From the NCBI GenBank assembly GCA_964475385.1, contig CAYYWV010000037.1:1-23373 (forward strand): 23,373 nt of DNA, written 5' to 3'. Origin of the DNA: CAYYWV01 sp964475385. Lineage in GTDB: Bacteria; Pseudomonadota; Alphaproteobacteria; JAAXGF01. The translations under genes were made by a program, and so were the position numbers. The notes below the pieces were generated by a model. That model was given only the letters and a program-made list of their open reading frames with translations. It was not told the DNA's origin and made no database searches. This document shows positions 14,928 to 23,251 of this stretch, in pieces; the first letter of the stretch is position 1; each line of letters starts with the position of its first letter.

Positions 14928-17018
14928 ATGAGCGAAAACACGCCGGTTCCAGCCGGGTCCGCGCTCAGCCGTTTCAACGTCGCCATGCGCCAGGGCGACG
15001 TCCTGCTCGCGCTCGGCGTCATCTTCATCCTGGTGGTTCTGATCCTGCCGATGCCGAGATGGCTTCTCGACATCATGCTCACGATCTCGATCACCTTCTC
15101 GGGGCTGATCCTTCTCACCTCTCTGTTCATCGAACGTCCGCTCGACTTCAGCTCCTTCCCGACGGTGCTTCTGATCGCGACCATGCTGCGGTTGTCGCTC
15201 AACCTCGCCTCGACGCGGCTCATCCTCGCCCACGGGCACGAAGGGCCGCAGGCCGCAGGCAAGGTGATCCAGGCCTTCGGCAGCTTCGTCATGGGCGGGA
15301 ACTTCGTCATCGGGATCATCGTGTTCGCGATCTTGGTGATCGTGAACTTCGTGGTTATCACCAAGGGCTCGGGCCGGATCGCCGAGGTCTCGGCCCGGTT
15401 CAGCCTCGACGCCATGCCGGGCAAGCAGATGGCGATCGACGCCGATCTGTCGTCGGGACTGATCGACGAGGCGGAGGCCCGCGCGCGGCGCAAGCGGCTC
15501 GAAGACGAAAGCAACTTCTTCGGCGCCATGGACGGCGCCGCCAAGTTCGTGCGCGGCGATGCGATCGCCGGGCTTCTGATCACCTTTATCAACATCGTCG
15601 GCGGAATCCTGGTCGGCGTCGCCCAGCAAGACCTGAGCTTCGGCGAAGCGGCGGCGGCCTACACGGTGCTTACGGTCGGCGACGGCCTGGTCAGCCAGAT
15701 CCCGGCGCTCATCGTCTCGACCGCGGCTGGCCTTCTGGTCTCGAAGTCCGGGGTCGAGGGCTCAGTCGACAAGGCGCTGTTCGGTCAGATGGGCCGTTAC
15801 CCCCGGGCCTTCGGCATGAGCAGCGCCATGCTGACGGCGCTTGCGCTTTTGCCGGGCATCCCGGCGGTGCCCTTCATGACGCTGGCCGGGATCTCGGGCG
15901 TAATGGCCTGGCAACTTTCCCGCCGCCAGGCGGAGGCGAGCGCCGAGGCGGCGATCGAGGCCGACGCGCCGGCGCCGCCGGCCGAGGAGCCGATCTCGAC
16001 CGCATTGCGGATCGATCTCATCCGGCTCGAGCTCGGCTATGGGCTGCTCAGCATGATCAACAGCGAGCAGGGGCATCGGCTGACCGATCAGATCAAGGCC
16101 TTGCGCCGCCAGATCGCGACCGAGATGGGCTTCGTCATGCCCTCGGTCCGGATCCAGGACAACATGCAGCTTGCGGCCAACGCCTATGTGATCCGCATCA
16201 AGGACATCGAGGCCGGCCACGGCGACGTGCGCCCCAACATGCTCCTGGTCATGGACCCGCGCGGCGACAAGATCAGCCTTCCCGGCGAGGAGACCACCGA
16301 GCCCACCTTCGGGCTCCCCGCCATGTGGATCAACGAGGCCAACCGCGAAGAAGCGGCCTTCCGCGGTTACACCGTGGTCGATGCGCCGACGGTGATGACC
16401 ACGCATCTCACCGAGGTCATCAAGGACCACATGGCCGAGCTCTTGTCCTATAGCGAGACCCAGAAGCTGCTCGACGAGCTCGATCAAGAGCACCAGAAGC
16501 TGATCGCCGATATCGTGCCCTCACAGGTCTCGGTCAGCGCGATTCAACGGGTGCTCCAAGCGCTCTTGTCCGAGCGGGTCTCGATCCGCGATCTACCGAC
16601 GATCCTCGAAGGCATCGCCGAGGCCACCGGCTTCACCCAGAACATCACCCTGATCACCGAGCACGTGCGCGCCCGGCTCGCCCGCCAGCTCTGCAACGCC
16701 GCCGCCGGGGCCGACGGCATCATCCCGCTGATCACGCTCAGCCCCGAGTGGGAGCAGACCTTCGCCGAATCGATCGTCGGCTCGGGCGACGAGCGCCAGC
16801 TTTCGATGCCGCCCAGCAAGCTGCAGGAGTTCATCAACAGCGTGCGCCAGACCTTCGAGCGCCACGCCTTGATGGGCGAGAGCCCGGTGCTGCTGACCAG
16901 CCCGGCGATTCGCCCCTTCGTGCGCTCGATCGTCGAACGGTTCCGTCCGACGACCATGGTGATGTCGCAGAACGAGATCCACGCCAAAGCCAAGATCCGA
17001 ACCGTGGGCCAGATCTGA
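14928..17018 (+). CDS. flhA: Flagellar export gate protein FlhA
   Basis: FlhA is the major export-gate protein of the flagellar type III system; its membrane part conducts protons and its cytoplasmic nonameric ring docks chaperone-substrate complexes. At 696 residues it is full length, with eight membrane segments (about 22-330) and a cytoplasmic domain (about 345-696). The FHIPEP signature is seen at about 145-180 (ITKGSGRIAEVSARFSLDAM, then PGKQMAIDADLS). The conserved Asp of KFVRGDAIAG is D211, equivalent to Salmonella D208. The region AATEMGFVMPSVRIQDN and the C-terminal VLLTSPAIRPFVR are typical. The ATG at 14928 has only a distant AGG. It follows flbD by 21 bp and precedes flhF. Confidence 0.97.
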   Translation: MSENTPVPAGSALSRFNVAMRQGDVLLALGVIFILVVLILPMPRWLLDIMLTISITFSGLILLTSLFIERPLDFSSFPTVLLIATMLRLSLNLASTRLILAHGHEGPQAAGKVIQAFGSFVMGGNFVIGIIVFAILVIVNFVVITKGSGRIAEVSARFSLDAMPGKQMAIDADLSSGLIDEAEARARRKRLEDESNFFGAMDGAAKFVRGDAIAGLLITFINIVGGILVGVAQQDLSFGEAAAAYTVLTVGDGLVSQIPALIVSTAAGLLVSKSGVEGSVDKALFGQMGRYPRAFGMSSAMLTALALLPGIPAVPFMTLAGISGVMAWQLSRRQAEASAEAAIEADAPAPPAEEPISTALRIDLIRLELGYGLLSMINSEQGHRLTDQIKALRRQIATEMGFVMPSVRIQDNMQLAANAYVIRIKDIEAGHGDVRPNMLLVMDPRGDKISLPGEETTEPTFGLPAMWINEANREEAAFRGYTVVDAPTVMTTHLTEVIKDHMAELLSYSETQKLLDELDQEHQKLIADIVPSQVSVSAIQRVLQALLSERVSIRDLPTILEGIAEATGFTQNITLITEHVRARLARQLCNAAAGADGIIPLITLSPEWEQTFAESIVGSGDERQLSMPPSKLQEFINSVRQTFERHALMGESPVLLTSPAIRPFVRSIVERFRPTTMVMSQNEIHAKAKIRTVGQI

Positions 17019-17040
17019 TGACCGCCCGGAGCCTCGTCCC

Positions 17041-18036
17041 ATGCGCCTGAAGTCGTTCACCGCCCCCACCATGAGCGAGGCGATGCGCATGATCCGCGCC
17101 GAGTTCGGCGAGGATGCGGTGATCGTCTCGACCCGGCCGGCGAACGGCCGCCGCGCGGTCCAGGTGACCGCCGCGGTCGATCGCGTCGACCCGATCTCGG
17201 CCGAGGCGGCGGCCGCGCCCTTGACCGACGGCGATACCGAGACGGCCGGCGACGGCGTGGCCGGCGCGATCGCCCAAGCGCTCGCCTACCATCGCGTTCC
17301 CGACGACGCGCGCGCCCGGGTCTGCTCCGCCATCAACGCGCTTGGCCCGACCGCAGGCGAAGCGCTCGCCGGCGCGCTCGCCGAGTGCTTCGCCTTCGCG
17401 CCGCTCGATCTCGCGCCGGAACGCGCGCCACTCGCGCTGGTCGGGCCGCCCGGCGCGGGCAAGACCGTAACGGTGGCCAAGATCGCGGCCCGCGTCGTGC
17501 TCGCCAAAGAGCGGGTGCGGGTCATCACCACCGACAACTTCCGCGCCGGCGGCGTCGATCAGCTTCGCGCGCTGACCCGGCTTCTCGACATCGACCTCGA
17601 GACCGCGGCCTCGCCGCGCGAGCTCGAGGCCGCGGTCGGAGACGCCGAGGGCCTCGTGCTCATCGACACCGCGGGCGTCAACCCGTTCAGCCGCGCCGCG
17701 CTCGTCGGCCTGGCCGAGCTGATCGAAAGCGCGGCCGCCGAGCCCGTGCTCACGCTCGCCGCCGGCGGCAACGCCGATGATGCGGCCGAGATCGGCGAGG
17801 CCTTCGGCGCGATCGGCTGCCGGCGGCTGGTGCTGACCCGGCTCGACGCTGCGCGCCGGCTCGGCGCTGCGCTCGCGGCCGCCGCAAGCGGCGGGCTTGC
17901 GTTCTCGGACGTGAGCCTGAGCCCGCATGTCTCGCGAGGGCTCCGCCCTCTCGATCCGGCGGGGCTCGCCCGCCTCCTCCTTTGCTGCCCAGATCCAGAA
18001 GATCCCCTCACCCGGTCGTGCGAGGTCATTCAATGA
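17041..18036 (+). CDS. flhF: Flagellar biosynthesis GTPase FlhF
   Basis: FlhF is an SRP-type GTPase that marks the pole for flagellar assembly. The 331-residue protein has the FlhF N-terminal start (MRLKSFTAPTMSEAMRMIRA, residues 1-20). A short, variable B region follows (about 45-80), then N and G domains. The G domain shows P-loop GPPGAGKT (135-142), TTDNFRAGGVDQL (163-175), DTAG (209-212) and LTRLDAARRLG (265-275). The usual G4 T-K-L-D reads T-R-L-D, and the protein is shorter than most FlhF (often over 400 residues), mainly in the B region. Its stop overlaps the flhG start as ATGA, so the two are translationally coupled. Confidence 0.92.
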   Translation: MRLKSFTAPTMSEAMRMIRAEFGEDAVIVSTRPANGRRAVQVTAAVDRVDPISAEAAAAPLTDGDTETAGDGVAGAIAQALAYHRVPDDARARVCSAINALGPTAGEALAGALAECFAFAPLDLAPERAPLALVGPPGAGKTVTVAKIAARVVLAKERVRVITTDNFRAGGVDQLRALTRLLDIDLETAASPRELEAAVGDAEGLVLIDTAGVNPFSRAALVGLAELIESAAAEPVLTLAAGGNADDAAEIGEAFGAIGCRRLVLTRLDAARRLGAALAAAASGGLAFSDVSLSPHVSRGLRPLDPAGLARLLLCCPDPEDPLTRSCEVIQ

Positions 18037-18824
18037 CTGCCCATTCCACCGCACCGAAAAGACCCATGCCGCAGGCGGCGCCCGGCAATATCATCACCAT
18101 CGCGTCCGGCAAGGGCGGCGTGGGCAAAACCTGGCTTGCGATTACGCTTGCGCATGCGTTCGCCAAAACCGGGCGGCGCACGCTTCTGTTCGACGGCGAT
18201 CTCGGGCTCGCCAACATCGACATCCAGCTCGGGCTCGCGCCCGAACGCGATCTCAGCAGCGTGATCGCGGGACGGCTGAAGCTTGGAGAGGCCGTGACCC
18301 GTTTCGACGACGGCGGATTCGACCTGATCACGGGCCGTTCGGGCTCGGGCAATCTTTCGGCGCTGCACCCTTCGCGGCTCACCACGCTGCGCGACGACCT
18401 GATCGCCGTCGCCGAGGGCTACGACGACGTGCTGGTCGACCTCGGCGCCGGGCTCGAGCAGGCGGTGCGGCTGCTCACCATCAATTCGAGCCGTTGCCTC
18501 GTGGTCTGCACCGACGAGCCCACCGCGCTCACCGACGCCTACGCCTTCATCAAGATCATGCGGCTCGAACGACCGAGCGTGGATCTCCGCATCGTCGTCA
18601 ACATGGCGACCAGCCGGGCCGACGGCGAGCGCACGTACAACACGTTGCGCAAGGTCTGCGAGAACTTCCTGCGGTTCTCGCCGCCGCTTGCCGGGATCAT
18701 TCGCCGCGACCGCCGGGTCAAGGACGCGATCCGCAATCAGGTCGCGATGCTGGTCCGTTACCCGACGAGCCTCGCCGCCTCCGACGTCGAAGACCTCGCC
18801 GAGCTGCTCGCGAAGGAACGCTAG
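18033..18824 (+). CDS. flhG: MinD-like ATPase FlhG (FleN/YlxH)
   Basis: FlhG is a MinD/ParA-type ATPase that limits flagellar number and antagonises FlhF. The 263-residue protein has the deviant Walker A GKGGVGKT (26-33), followed by LLFDGDLGLANIDIQLGL, the FlhG signature near residue 51, and DLGAG (137-140). In family members the strand reads DADLGLAN; here it is DGDLGLAN. The N-terminal DQAxxLR motif that stimulates FlhF GTPase in many species is not visible. The start ATG at 18033 is fixed by the 4-nt ATGA overlap with flhF and is preferred over the upstream in-frame TTG-type opening at 17982. The next gene starts 4 bp after the stop. Confidence 0.93.
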   Translation: MTAHSTAPKRPMPQAAPGNIITIASGKGGVGKTWLAITLAHAFAKTGRRTLLFDGDLGLANIDIQLGLAPERDLSSVIAGRLKLGEAVTRFDDGGFDLITGRSGSGNLSALHPSRLTTLRDDLIAVAEGYDDVLVDLGAGLEQAVRLLTINSSRCLVVCTDEPTALTDAYAFIKIMRLERPSVDLRIVVNMATSRADGERTYNTLRKVCENFLRFSPPLAGIIRRDRRVKDAIRNQVAMLVRYPTSLAASDVEDLAELLAKER

Positions 18825-18828
18825 ATCC

Positions 18829-20799
18829 ATGCTGCCCCCCGCCGCGCAGACGGTCCCGCCCGGCGTCCGGCCCCTCGCCGTCCCGATCATGCTGCCGCCA
18901 GCGCTCGCCGAACGGCTTGGCGGCGCAACGGTCGAAGGCGTGGTCACGGGACGCGACGGGGCCGGGCGCGTCCTTCTGCGGACCGAGGCGGGAACGCTCG
19001 CCCTCGTCACCCGCATCGCTCTGCCCCGCGGCGCGCGAGTCACGCTCCGCATCGAGGCCGGCGCGCCAGTCTCGGCGATCATCGAGACGATCGACGGCGC
19101 GCCGCCGCCGTCGTCGCCGCCGCCCGCCGCTTCCCGCGGCGCGCCAACGGCCGCGCCCGCAACGACCGGCGCGGCGGGTGAAAGCGACGCGCGCGAAGGC
19201 GGGCCCGCGCCCGTTCTCGAAGACCGCGCGCCTGTGTCGAGGAGCGCTCCGTCCTCTCCGGCCGGGGCGCGCGCGGTGGTTGCGGGCGCGGTGGTCACGG
19301 CGACCCCCATCGCCCGGCCCGCCGGGCCGCCGCCTTCACCGCCGAACATGCCTCAGACCCAAGGGTCGCAGCCCGCGCCGAACGCGCCCCTTTCCGACGC
19401 GAAGCCCCCCGCCGCACCGGAATCCGGCGCGGCCGCTCCGCGCCCAACGCCCTCCGAAGCGGGCGGTCAACGGTCCCCGGCGGCAAGCGCCACCGCAGGA
19501 GCGCAAGCCCGGAAGGCGCCGCTTACGCTTCGCGTCCTTGCGATCGCGCCGGCGCCGGCGGACCCACCGCAGACGCCCCTTTCGTCGCCCTCGTCGGCCG
19601 AGCCGTCGGCGCAAAGCGCCGCGCCCCCTCCCGGGCCGGCGGCGGACCAGGCGGCGTCCCCGGCGAAGAAGACCGACGGCCCACGCATTCCGCGCCCTGT
19701 CTACGCTCGCGCCCCGGCCACGGGTCGCCCGAACGGGCAAGCGACCGGAGCTGAAGCCGCGCCGAAGGGGCAGACGGCGGCGGGTCTGCCGCCCGCGCCT
19801 TCTGCCCCCTCGGCGGCCGCGCTATCGCCCGCCCGGGCGCTCGCGTCCATGCCCGCCGTCCCTGGAACGGCCGCCGCGCCGCGGGCCGCCCCGCCAACGG
19901 CGGCTCCTCTCGGAAACGACGGCATCGCGCCCGCCGCCTTCACCGCAAGCGTGATCGGCGCGGACGCAAGCGGCCGGCCGTTGATCGAAACGCCGATGGG
20001 CGTCTTGCGCCTCGAGCTTGCGCAACCGCTCGCGGCCGGCGCGCGGCTTCTTCTCGTCCCGGTCGAGGTCGACCCCCCGGCCGACCCCGCTTCCGTGGAC
20101 GCGCTTCCGGCGGCGCTTCTCGGTCCGACGCGCGAATGGCCGGCGCTGCGCGCGGCGCTCGACGGCTTGCGCGCAATCGCGCCCGCCGAGGCCCGGGCGG
20201 TCATCGAGCGCGCGATCCCGCAGCCCGGTCCCAGGCTCGCGCAGGTGGCGCTGTTCTTCCTCGCCGCGCTGCGCGGCGGCGACCTCGCCGGCTGGTTCGG
20301 GCAAGAGCCCCTCAAGCGGCTCGGCGATCACGGCCAGGGCGACCTCGTGCGTCGGTTGGCGAGCGACTTCGCCCAGCTCGGCCGCATCGGCCAGCAGAAC
20401 CCGACGCCCCAGTCCGCCCACTGGCAGGCGACGATGATCCCGATCCTGAGCGGCGAAACCGTCGAACGCGTGCGCCTGTTCCATCGGCGAAGCGGCGGCG
20501 AGGACGGCGCCGACCGGAACGGGACCGGCACGCGTTTCGTCGTCGAGTTCGGTTTGAGCCGCCTCGGCGAGGTCCAGCTCGACGGCTTCCTGCGCGCGCG
20601 CCGCTTCGACCTGATTTTGCGCAGCCGCGCGGCTCTTTCGGAAGAGATGCGGCGCGACATCGCGGCCATCTTCGAGAACGGCCTCGCGATCGCCGGGCTC
20701 GGAGGCGCGCTCGCCTTCCAGGTCGCCGAGCGCTTTCCGGTCTCGCCGCTCGCGGAAATGAGAGCGCATGCGGAGGACGGCGATGGCCTGGTCGTTTAA
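18829..20799 (+). CDS. FliK-like protein of the flhFG operon
   Basis: This is a 656-residue protein of FliK-like design but without a standard name. A beta-rich segment at residues about 34-77 (VEGVVTGRDGAGRVLLRTEA, then GTLAL) recurs loosely at about 368-412 (FTASVIGADASGRPLIETPM, then GVLRLEL). Such segments resemble those of FliK from other proteobacteria. A Pro/Ala-rich linker separates them (about 90-360). The C-terminal region at about 565-635 (TRFVVEFGLSRLGEVQLDGF, then RFDLILRSRAALSEEMRRDI) follows the Flg_hook pattern, with LGEV at the position of LG.I/V in FliK. It starts 4 bp after flhG with GAAGGA about 11 nt upstream. The true FliK of the hook operon is at 4315-6048, so this would be a second paralogue. 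Function is not known; assignment is by pattern. Confidence 0.6.
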   Translation: MLPPAAQTVPPGVRPLAVPIMLPPALAERLGGATVEGVVTGRDGAGRVLLRTEAGTLALVTRIALPRGARVTLRIEAGAPVSAIIETIDGAPPPSSPPPAASRGAPTAAPATTGAAGESDAREGGPAPVLEDRAPVSRSAPSSPAGARAVVAGAVVTATPIARPAGPPPSPPNMPQTQGSQPAPNAPLSDAKPPAAPESGAAAPRPTPSEAGGQRSPAASATAGAQARKAPLTLRVLAIAPAPADPPQTPLSSPSSAEPSAQSAAPPPGPAADQAASPAKKTDGPRIPRPVYARAPATGRPNGQATGAEAAPKGQTAAGLPPAPSAPSAAALSPARALASMPAVPGTAAAPRAAPPTAAPLGNDGIAPAAFTASVIGADASGRPLIETPMGVLRLELAQPLAAGARLLLVPVEVDPPADPASVDALPAALLGPTREWPALRAALDGLRAIAPAEARAVIERAIPQPGPRLAQVALFFLAALRGGDLAGWFGQEPLKRLGDHGQGDLVRRLASDFAQLGRIGQQNPTPQSAHWQATMIPILSGETVERVRLFHRRSGGEDGADRNGTGTRFVVEFGLSRLGEVQLDGFLRARRFDLILRSRAALSEEMRRDIAAIFENGLAIAGLGGALAFQVAERFPVSPLAEMRAHAEDGDGLVV

Positions 20800-21280
20800 C
20801 GCCGCCGAAAAACGCCGCAGCGGAGCGCTCGTCGATGCGGCCGCGATCGCGCGCCCGCACGCCATCGTAGACGAGCGCGAACGCGCGCTTCTGGAGCGCC
20901 GCAACCGTTTGGTCGGCGAGCGCAACCCGGGTCGGCGGCACGACTATGTGGTGACGCTGACCGGAGCGCTTGCGCCCGGGGGCCTCAACGCGCCGCTGCG
21001 CGTGGTGCTGCGGTACGTCCCCGACCGGACGGTGCTCGCGCCCGCGGCTTTCGCCGCTTGGCTCGACGCGTTCGGCGACGGCGCATGGAGCGGCGTCGAA
21101 GCGCTCGCCGTCGCCATGGTCGAGGATCTCAACAGCGAGCTGATCCCGCGCTGGATGCGGGTCTCGTTGATCGCGGAAGGCGGCGAGCGCGACCCCGGCT
21201 ACCGGGTCGATGTGGAGGACCGCCAGCCCAACTGGGACAACCCGTCGCTTCTCGCCCGCATCGCTACGGGCGCGGCGTAA
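20783..21280 (+). CDS. QueF-like T-fold protein without catalytic Cys
   Basis: This 165-residue protein has no standard flagellar name. Residues about 53-165 align by eye with QueF (nitrile reductase, tunnelling fold). DYVVTL matches QueF DYFVKF. YVP (78-80) is followed at the right spacing by DAFGDGAW (QueF FRNHGAFH region) and EDLNSELIPRWMRV (QueF DLI.LMDPRYIEV). The loop that holds the QueF catalytic Cys and Asp (SLCP.TGQPDF) is shortened here to GALAPGGLNAP, and the protein contains no Cys at all. The ESKS motif is also missing. It should not reduce preQ0. The start at 20783 is chosen for the ideal GGAGG (20772-20776) upstream; it overlaps the previous gene by 17 bp. An ATG at 20768 is the alternative. 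Confidence 0.55.
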   Translation: MAWSFNAAEKRRSGALVDAAAIARPHAIVDERERALLERRNRLVGERNPGRRHDYVVTLTGALAPGGLNAPLRVVLRYVPDRTVLAPAAFAAWLDAFGDGAWSGVEALAVAMVEDLNSELIPRWMRVSLIAEGGERDPGYRVDVEDRQPNWDNPSLLARIATGAA

Positions 21281-21286
21281 GGGCCG

Positions 21287-21703
21287 CTACGCCTCGCGGC
21301 GGCGGAAGCGGACGAGCCCCATCTCGTCGAGCTGCGCCTGCTCGGCGCGCGCCTCGGCGGCGCGGACGGCGGCGATGCGGCGCTCGAGCGTGATCTCGTA
21401 CTTCTTGAGATCCTGAAAGGCGGCCGAGACCGCGTCGGCCGCACGCTCGATCTCGACCGCAAGGGCGGCGAGATCGTCGTCGATGCGCGCGCGCTCGTCC
21501 GCAATTCGCCGGGCGAAGGCGATAAAGGTCGCCCGGGCCTCGAACGAGGCGCCTGCGGCCTTGCGCTCGGCGGCCAGCGTCTCGTCGAGCGCGGCCTGGC
21601 GGGCGAGCAGCGCGGCCCGGCGCTCTTCGAGCGCGACGAGCGCGGCGCGCGCCTCGTCGAGGATCTGCTTGTGCAAGCGAACGAGGGTGTTGAGCGCCTT
21701 CAC
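21287..21703 (-). CDS. fliJ: Flagellar export protein FliJ
   Basis: FliJ is the small coiled-coil stalk of the export ATPase, fitting into the centre of the FliI hexamer like the gamma subunit of F-ATPase. The 138-residue product is almost entirely a charged, Ala/Glu/Arg-rich antiparallel coiled coil, starting MKALNTLVRLHKQILDEARA and ending LDEMGLVRFRRREA. Sequence conservation in FliJ is low, so the call rests on length, coiled-coil character and position directly after fliI. The start codon is GTG (21703-21701), overlapping the fliI stop in a GTGA, with GGAGG 4 nt upstream. The gene converges on the QueF-like gene with only 6 bp between. Confidence 0.85.
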   Translation of the reverse strand: MKALNTLVRLHKQILDEARAALVALEERRAALLARQAALDETLAAERKAAGASFEARATFIAFARRIADERARIDDDLAALAVEIERAADAVSAAFQDLKKYEITLERRIAAVRAAEARAEQAQLDEMGLVRFRRREA

Positions 21704-23031
21704 GGCGCCTCCATGCCCAGGATCTCGGCGAGCTGAGCGTAGCCGGTCGCAAGGTCGCAGCGCTCGTCCTTATCCTGGGCGAGGAAGCGTTCGAGCGCGT
21801 CGCGGTAGCGGATGGCCTCGTCGACCGCGTTGTCCGAGCCTTCGCGGTAGGCGCCGAGCCGGATCATCTCGGCCATGTCCTCGTAGGTCGCCATGAGCTG
21901 CTTGGCGCGGTTGACGAGCGCGTTCTCGGCCGGGCTGTTGCAGTCGGGCATGGTTCGCGAGATGCTGCGTTGGATGTTGATCGCCGGGAAACGGCCGCGC
22001 TCGGCGATGGCGCGGTCGAGCACGATATGGCCGTCGAGGATGCCGCGGACCGCGTCCGCAATCGGTTCGTTGTGGTCGTCGCCTTCGACCAGAACCGTGA
22101 ACAGGCCGGTGATCGTGCCGCGCCCCGCGCCCGGCCCGGCGCGCTCCAGCAACCGGGGCAGCTCGGCGAACACGGTCGGCGTGTAGCCCTTGGTGGTGGG
22201 CGGCTCGCCCGCCGACAGCCCGATCTCGCGCTGGGCCATGGCGAAGCGGGTGACGCTGTCCATCAGGCACAGGACATCGCGGTCGCGGTCGCGGAAGTAC
22301 TCGGCGAGCGCAAGCGTGAGATAGGCGGCCTGGCGGCGCATGAGCGCGGACTCGTCCGAGGTCGCGACCACGATCACGCTCCGCGCGAGGCCCTCGGGGC
22401 CGAGGTCGTCCTCGATGAACTCCTGGACCTCGCGGCCGCGTTCGCCGATCAGGCCGATCACGTTGACGTCCGAGCCCGTGAACCGCGCAAGCATGGACAA
22501 CAGCACCGACTTGCCGACGCCCGAGCCCGAGAAGATCCCCATGCGCTGGCCGCGGCAGCAGGTGAGAAGCGTGTTGATGGCGCGCACGCCGAGGTCGATC
22601 TTGCCCTCGACCCGGCGGCGGCTGTGCGCCGGCGGCGGCCGGTTGCGCAAGGGATAGGCGTCGACCCCGCGCTCGAGCGGCCCTTTGCCGTCGACCGGCT
22701 CGCCGAAAGCGTTGAGAACGCGCCCGAGCCAGGCCGGGCTCGGGTAGACCACGGGCTCGGATTCGGCGACCAGCGCCTTGCAGCCGAGCCCGACGCCATC
22801 GACCGAGCCGAAAGGCATGAGAAGCGTGCGGTCGTCGCGAAACCCCACCACCTCGCAGACCACCCGGCGGCCGTCGCGCGCGGTGATCACGCAGCGCCGC
22901 CCGATCGAAAGCCTGCGCTGAAGGCCCGCGCATTCGACCAGAAGGCCGAGGACCGCCGTGACCCGCCCGTAAAGCCGGAAGGGCGCGGTGCGGTCGACCT
23001 CGACGAGGGCTCTTTCGAGTGCTGTCGGCAA
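21700..23031 (-). CDS. fliI: Flagellum-specific ATPase FliI
   Basis: FliI is the hexameric ATPase that energises and sorts export substrates. Visible motifs, numbered from the chosen start: Walker A GSGVGKS (169-175), catalytic-Glu region GERGREV (E197), Walker B VLCLMDS (about 253-259), EPPTTKGYTPTVFAELPRLL, and LVEGDDHNEPIADAVRGILD. The conserved N-terminal barrel begins at RLYGRVTAVLG. The start is uncertain. TTG at 23031 gives 443 residues, the usual length. GTG at 23070 (456) and ATG at 23118 (472, with GGAG 4 nt upstream) would add residues with no family match, rare codons and a TTAA-containing AT-rich tract that looks intergenic. It overlaps fliJ by 4 bp. Confidence 0.9.
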   Translation of the reverse strand: MPTALERALVEVDRTAPFRLYGRVTAVLGLLVECAGLQRRLSIGRRCVITARDGRRVVCEVVGFRDDRTLLMPFGSVDGVGLGCKALVAESEPVVYPSPAWLGRVLNAFGEPVDGKGPLERGVDAYPLRNRPPPAHSRRRVEGKIDLGVRAINTLLTCCRGQRMGIFSGSGVGKSVLLSMLARFTGSDVNVIGLIGERGREVQEFIEDDLGPEGLARSVIVVATSDESALMRRQAAYLTLALAEYFRDRDRDVLCLMDSVTRFAMAQREIGLSAGEPPTTKGYTPTVFAELPRLLERAGPGAGRGTITGLFTVLVEGDDHNEPIADAVRGILDGHIVLDRAIAERGRFPAINIQRSISRTMPDCNSPAENALVNRAKQLMATYEDMAEMIRLGAYREGSDNAVDEAIRYRDALERFLAQDKDERCDLATGYAQLAEILGMEAP

Positions 23032-23093
23032 CGTCCGGAAGCCAGGGGAAAACAACGCCCAAACGGGCACGCCCCGATCATCGCCGGACGCGA

Positions 23094-23108
23094 TTAACGA
23101 TCGGTAAA
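23094..23108. promoter_or_regulatory. CtrA-like site near the fliI start
   Basis: TTAA-CGATCGG-TAAA is one mismatch from TTAA-N7-TTAA. It is 63 bp upstream of the chosen fliI start and is read equally well on either strand. It could serve fliI-fliJ or ctrA. If fliI starts at 23118, this element would lie inside the coding region. Confidence 0.35.
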
Positions 23109-23196
23109 GCAAACCCATCCCGCTCCGCGGGCGAAGGCCCGGGCCGAACCGTTGGACCGTTCTTCCCGCTCCTTCCCGCGCGGTCTGCAAAGTTTT

Positions 23197-23251
23197 GATT
23201 CCACGGCAAGAAAACGCCTTGCGCCGGCGCACATCGTTAACTATTCCTTTA
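23197..23251 (+). promoter_or_regulatory. Putative ctrA promoter region (GANTC and CtrA-like site)
   Basis: GATTC (23197-23201) is a GANTC sequence, the target of the cell-cycle methylase CcrM. TTAA-CTATTCC-TTTA (23237-23251) is one mismatch from the CtrA site, and another TTAA follows at 23269 inside GTTAATATTC. In Caulobacter the ctrA P1 promoter carries GANTC and ctrA is autoregulated through CtrA sites. The arrangement here resembles that, but single GANTC sites occur by chance, so this is suggestive only. Confidence 0.4.

Noticed and set aside
13551..15629. Very long leftward open frame opposite flbD and flhA
   Set aside because: It spans two well-identified genes on the other strand and has low-complexity Asp/Arg/Gly/His composition typical of antisense frames in high-GC DNA.
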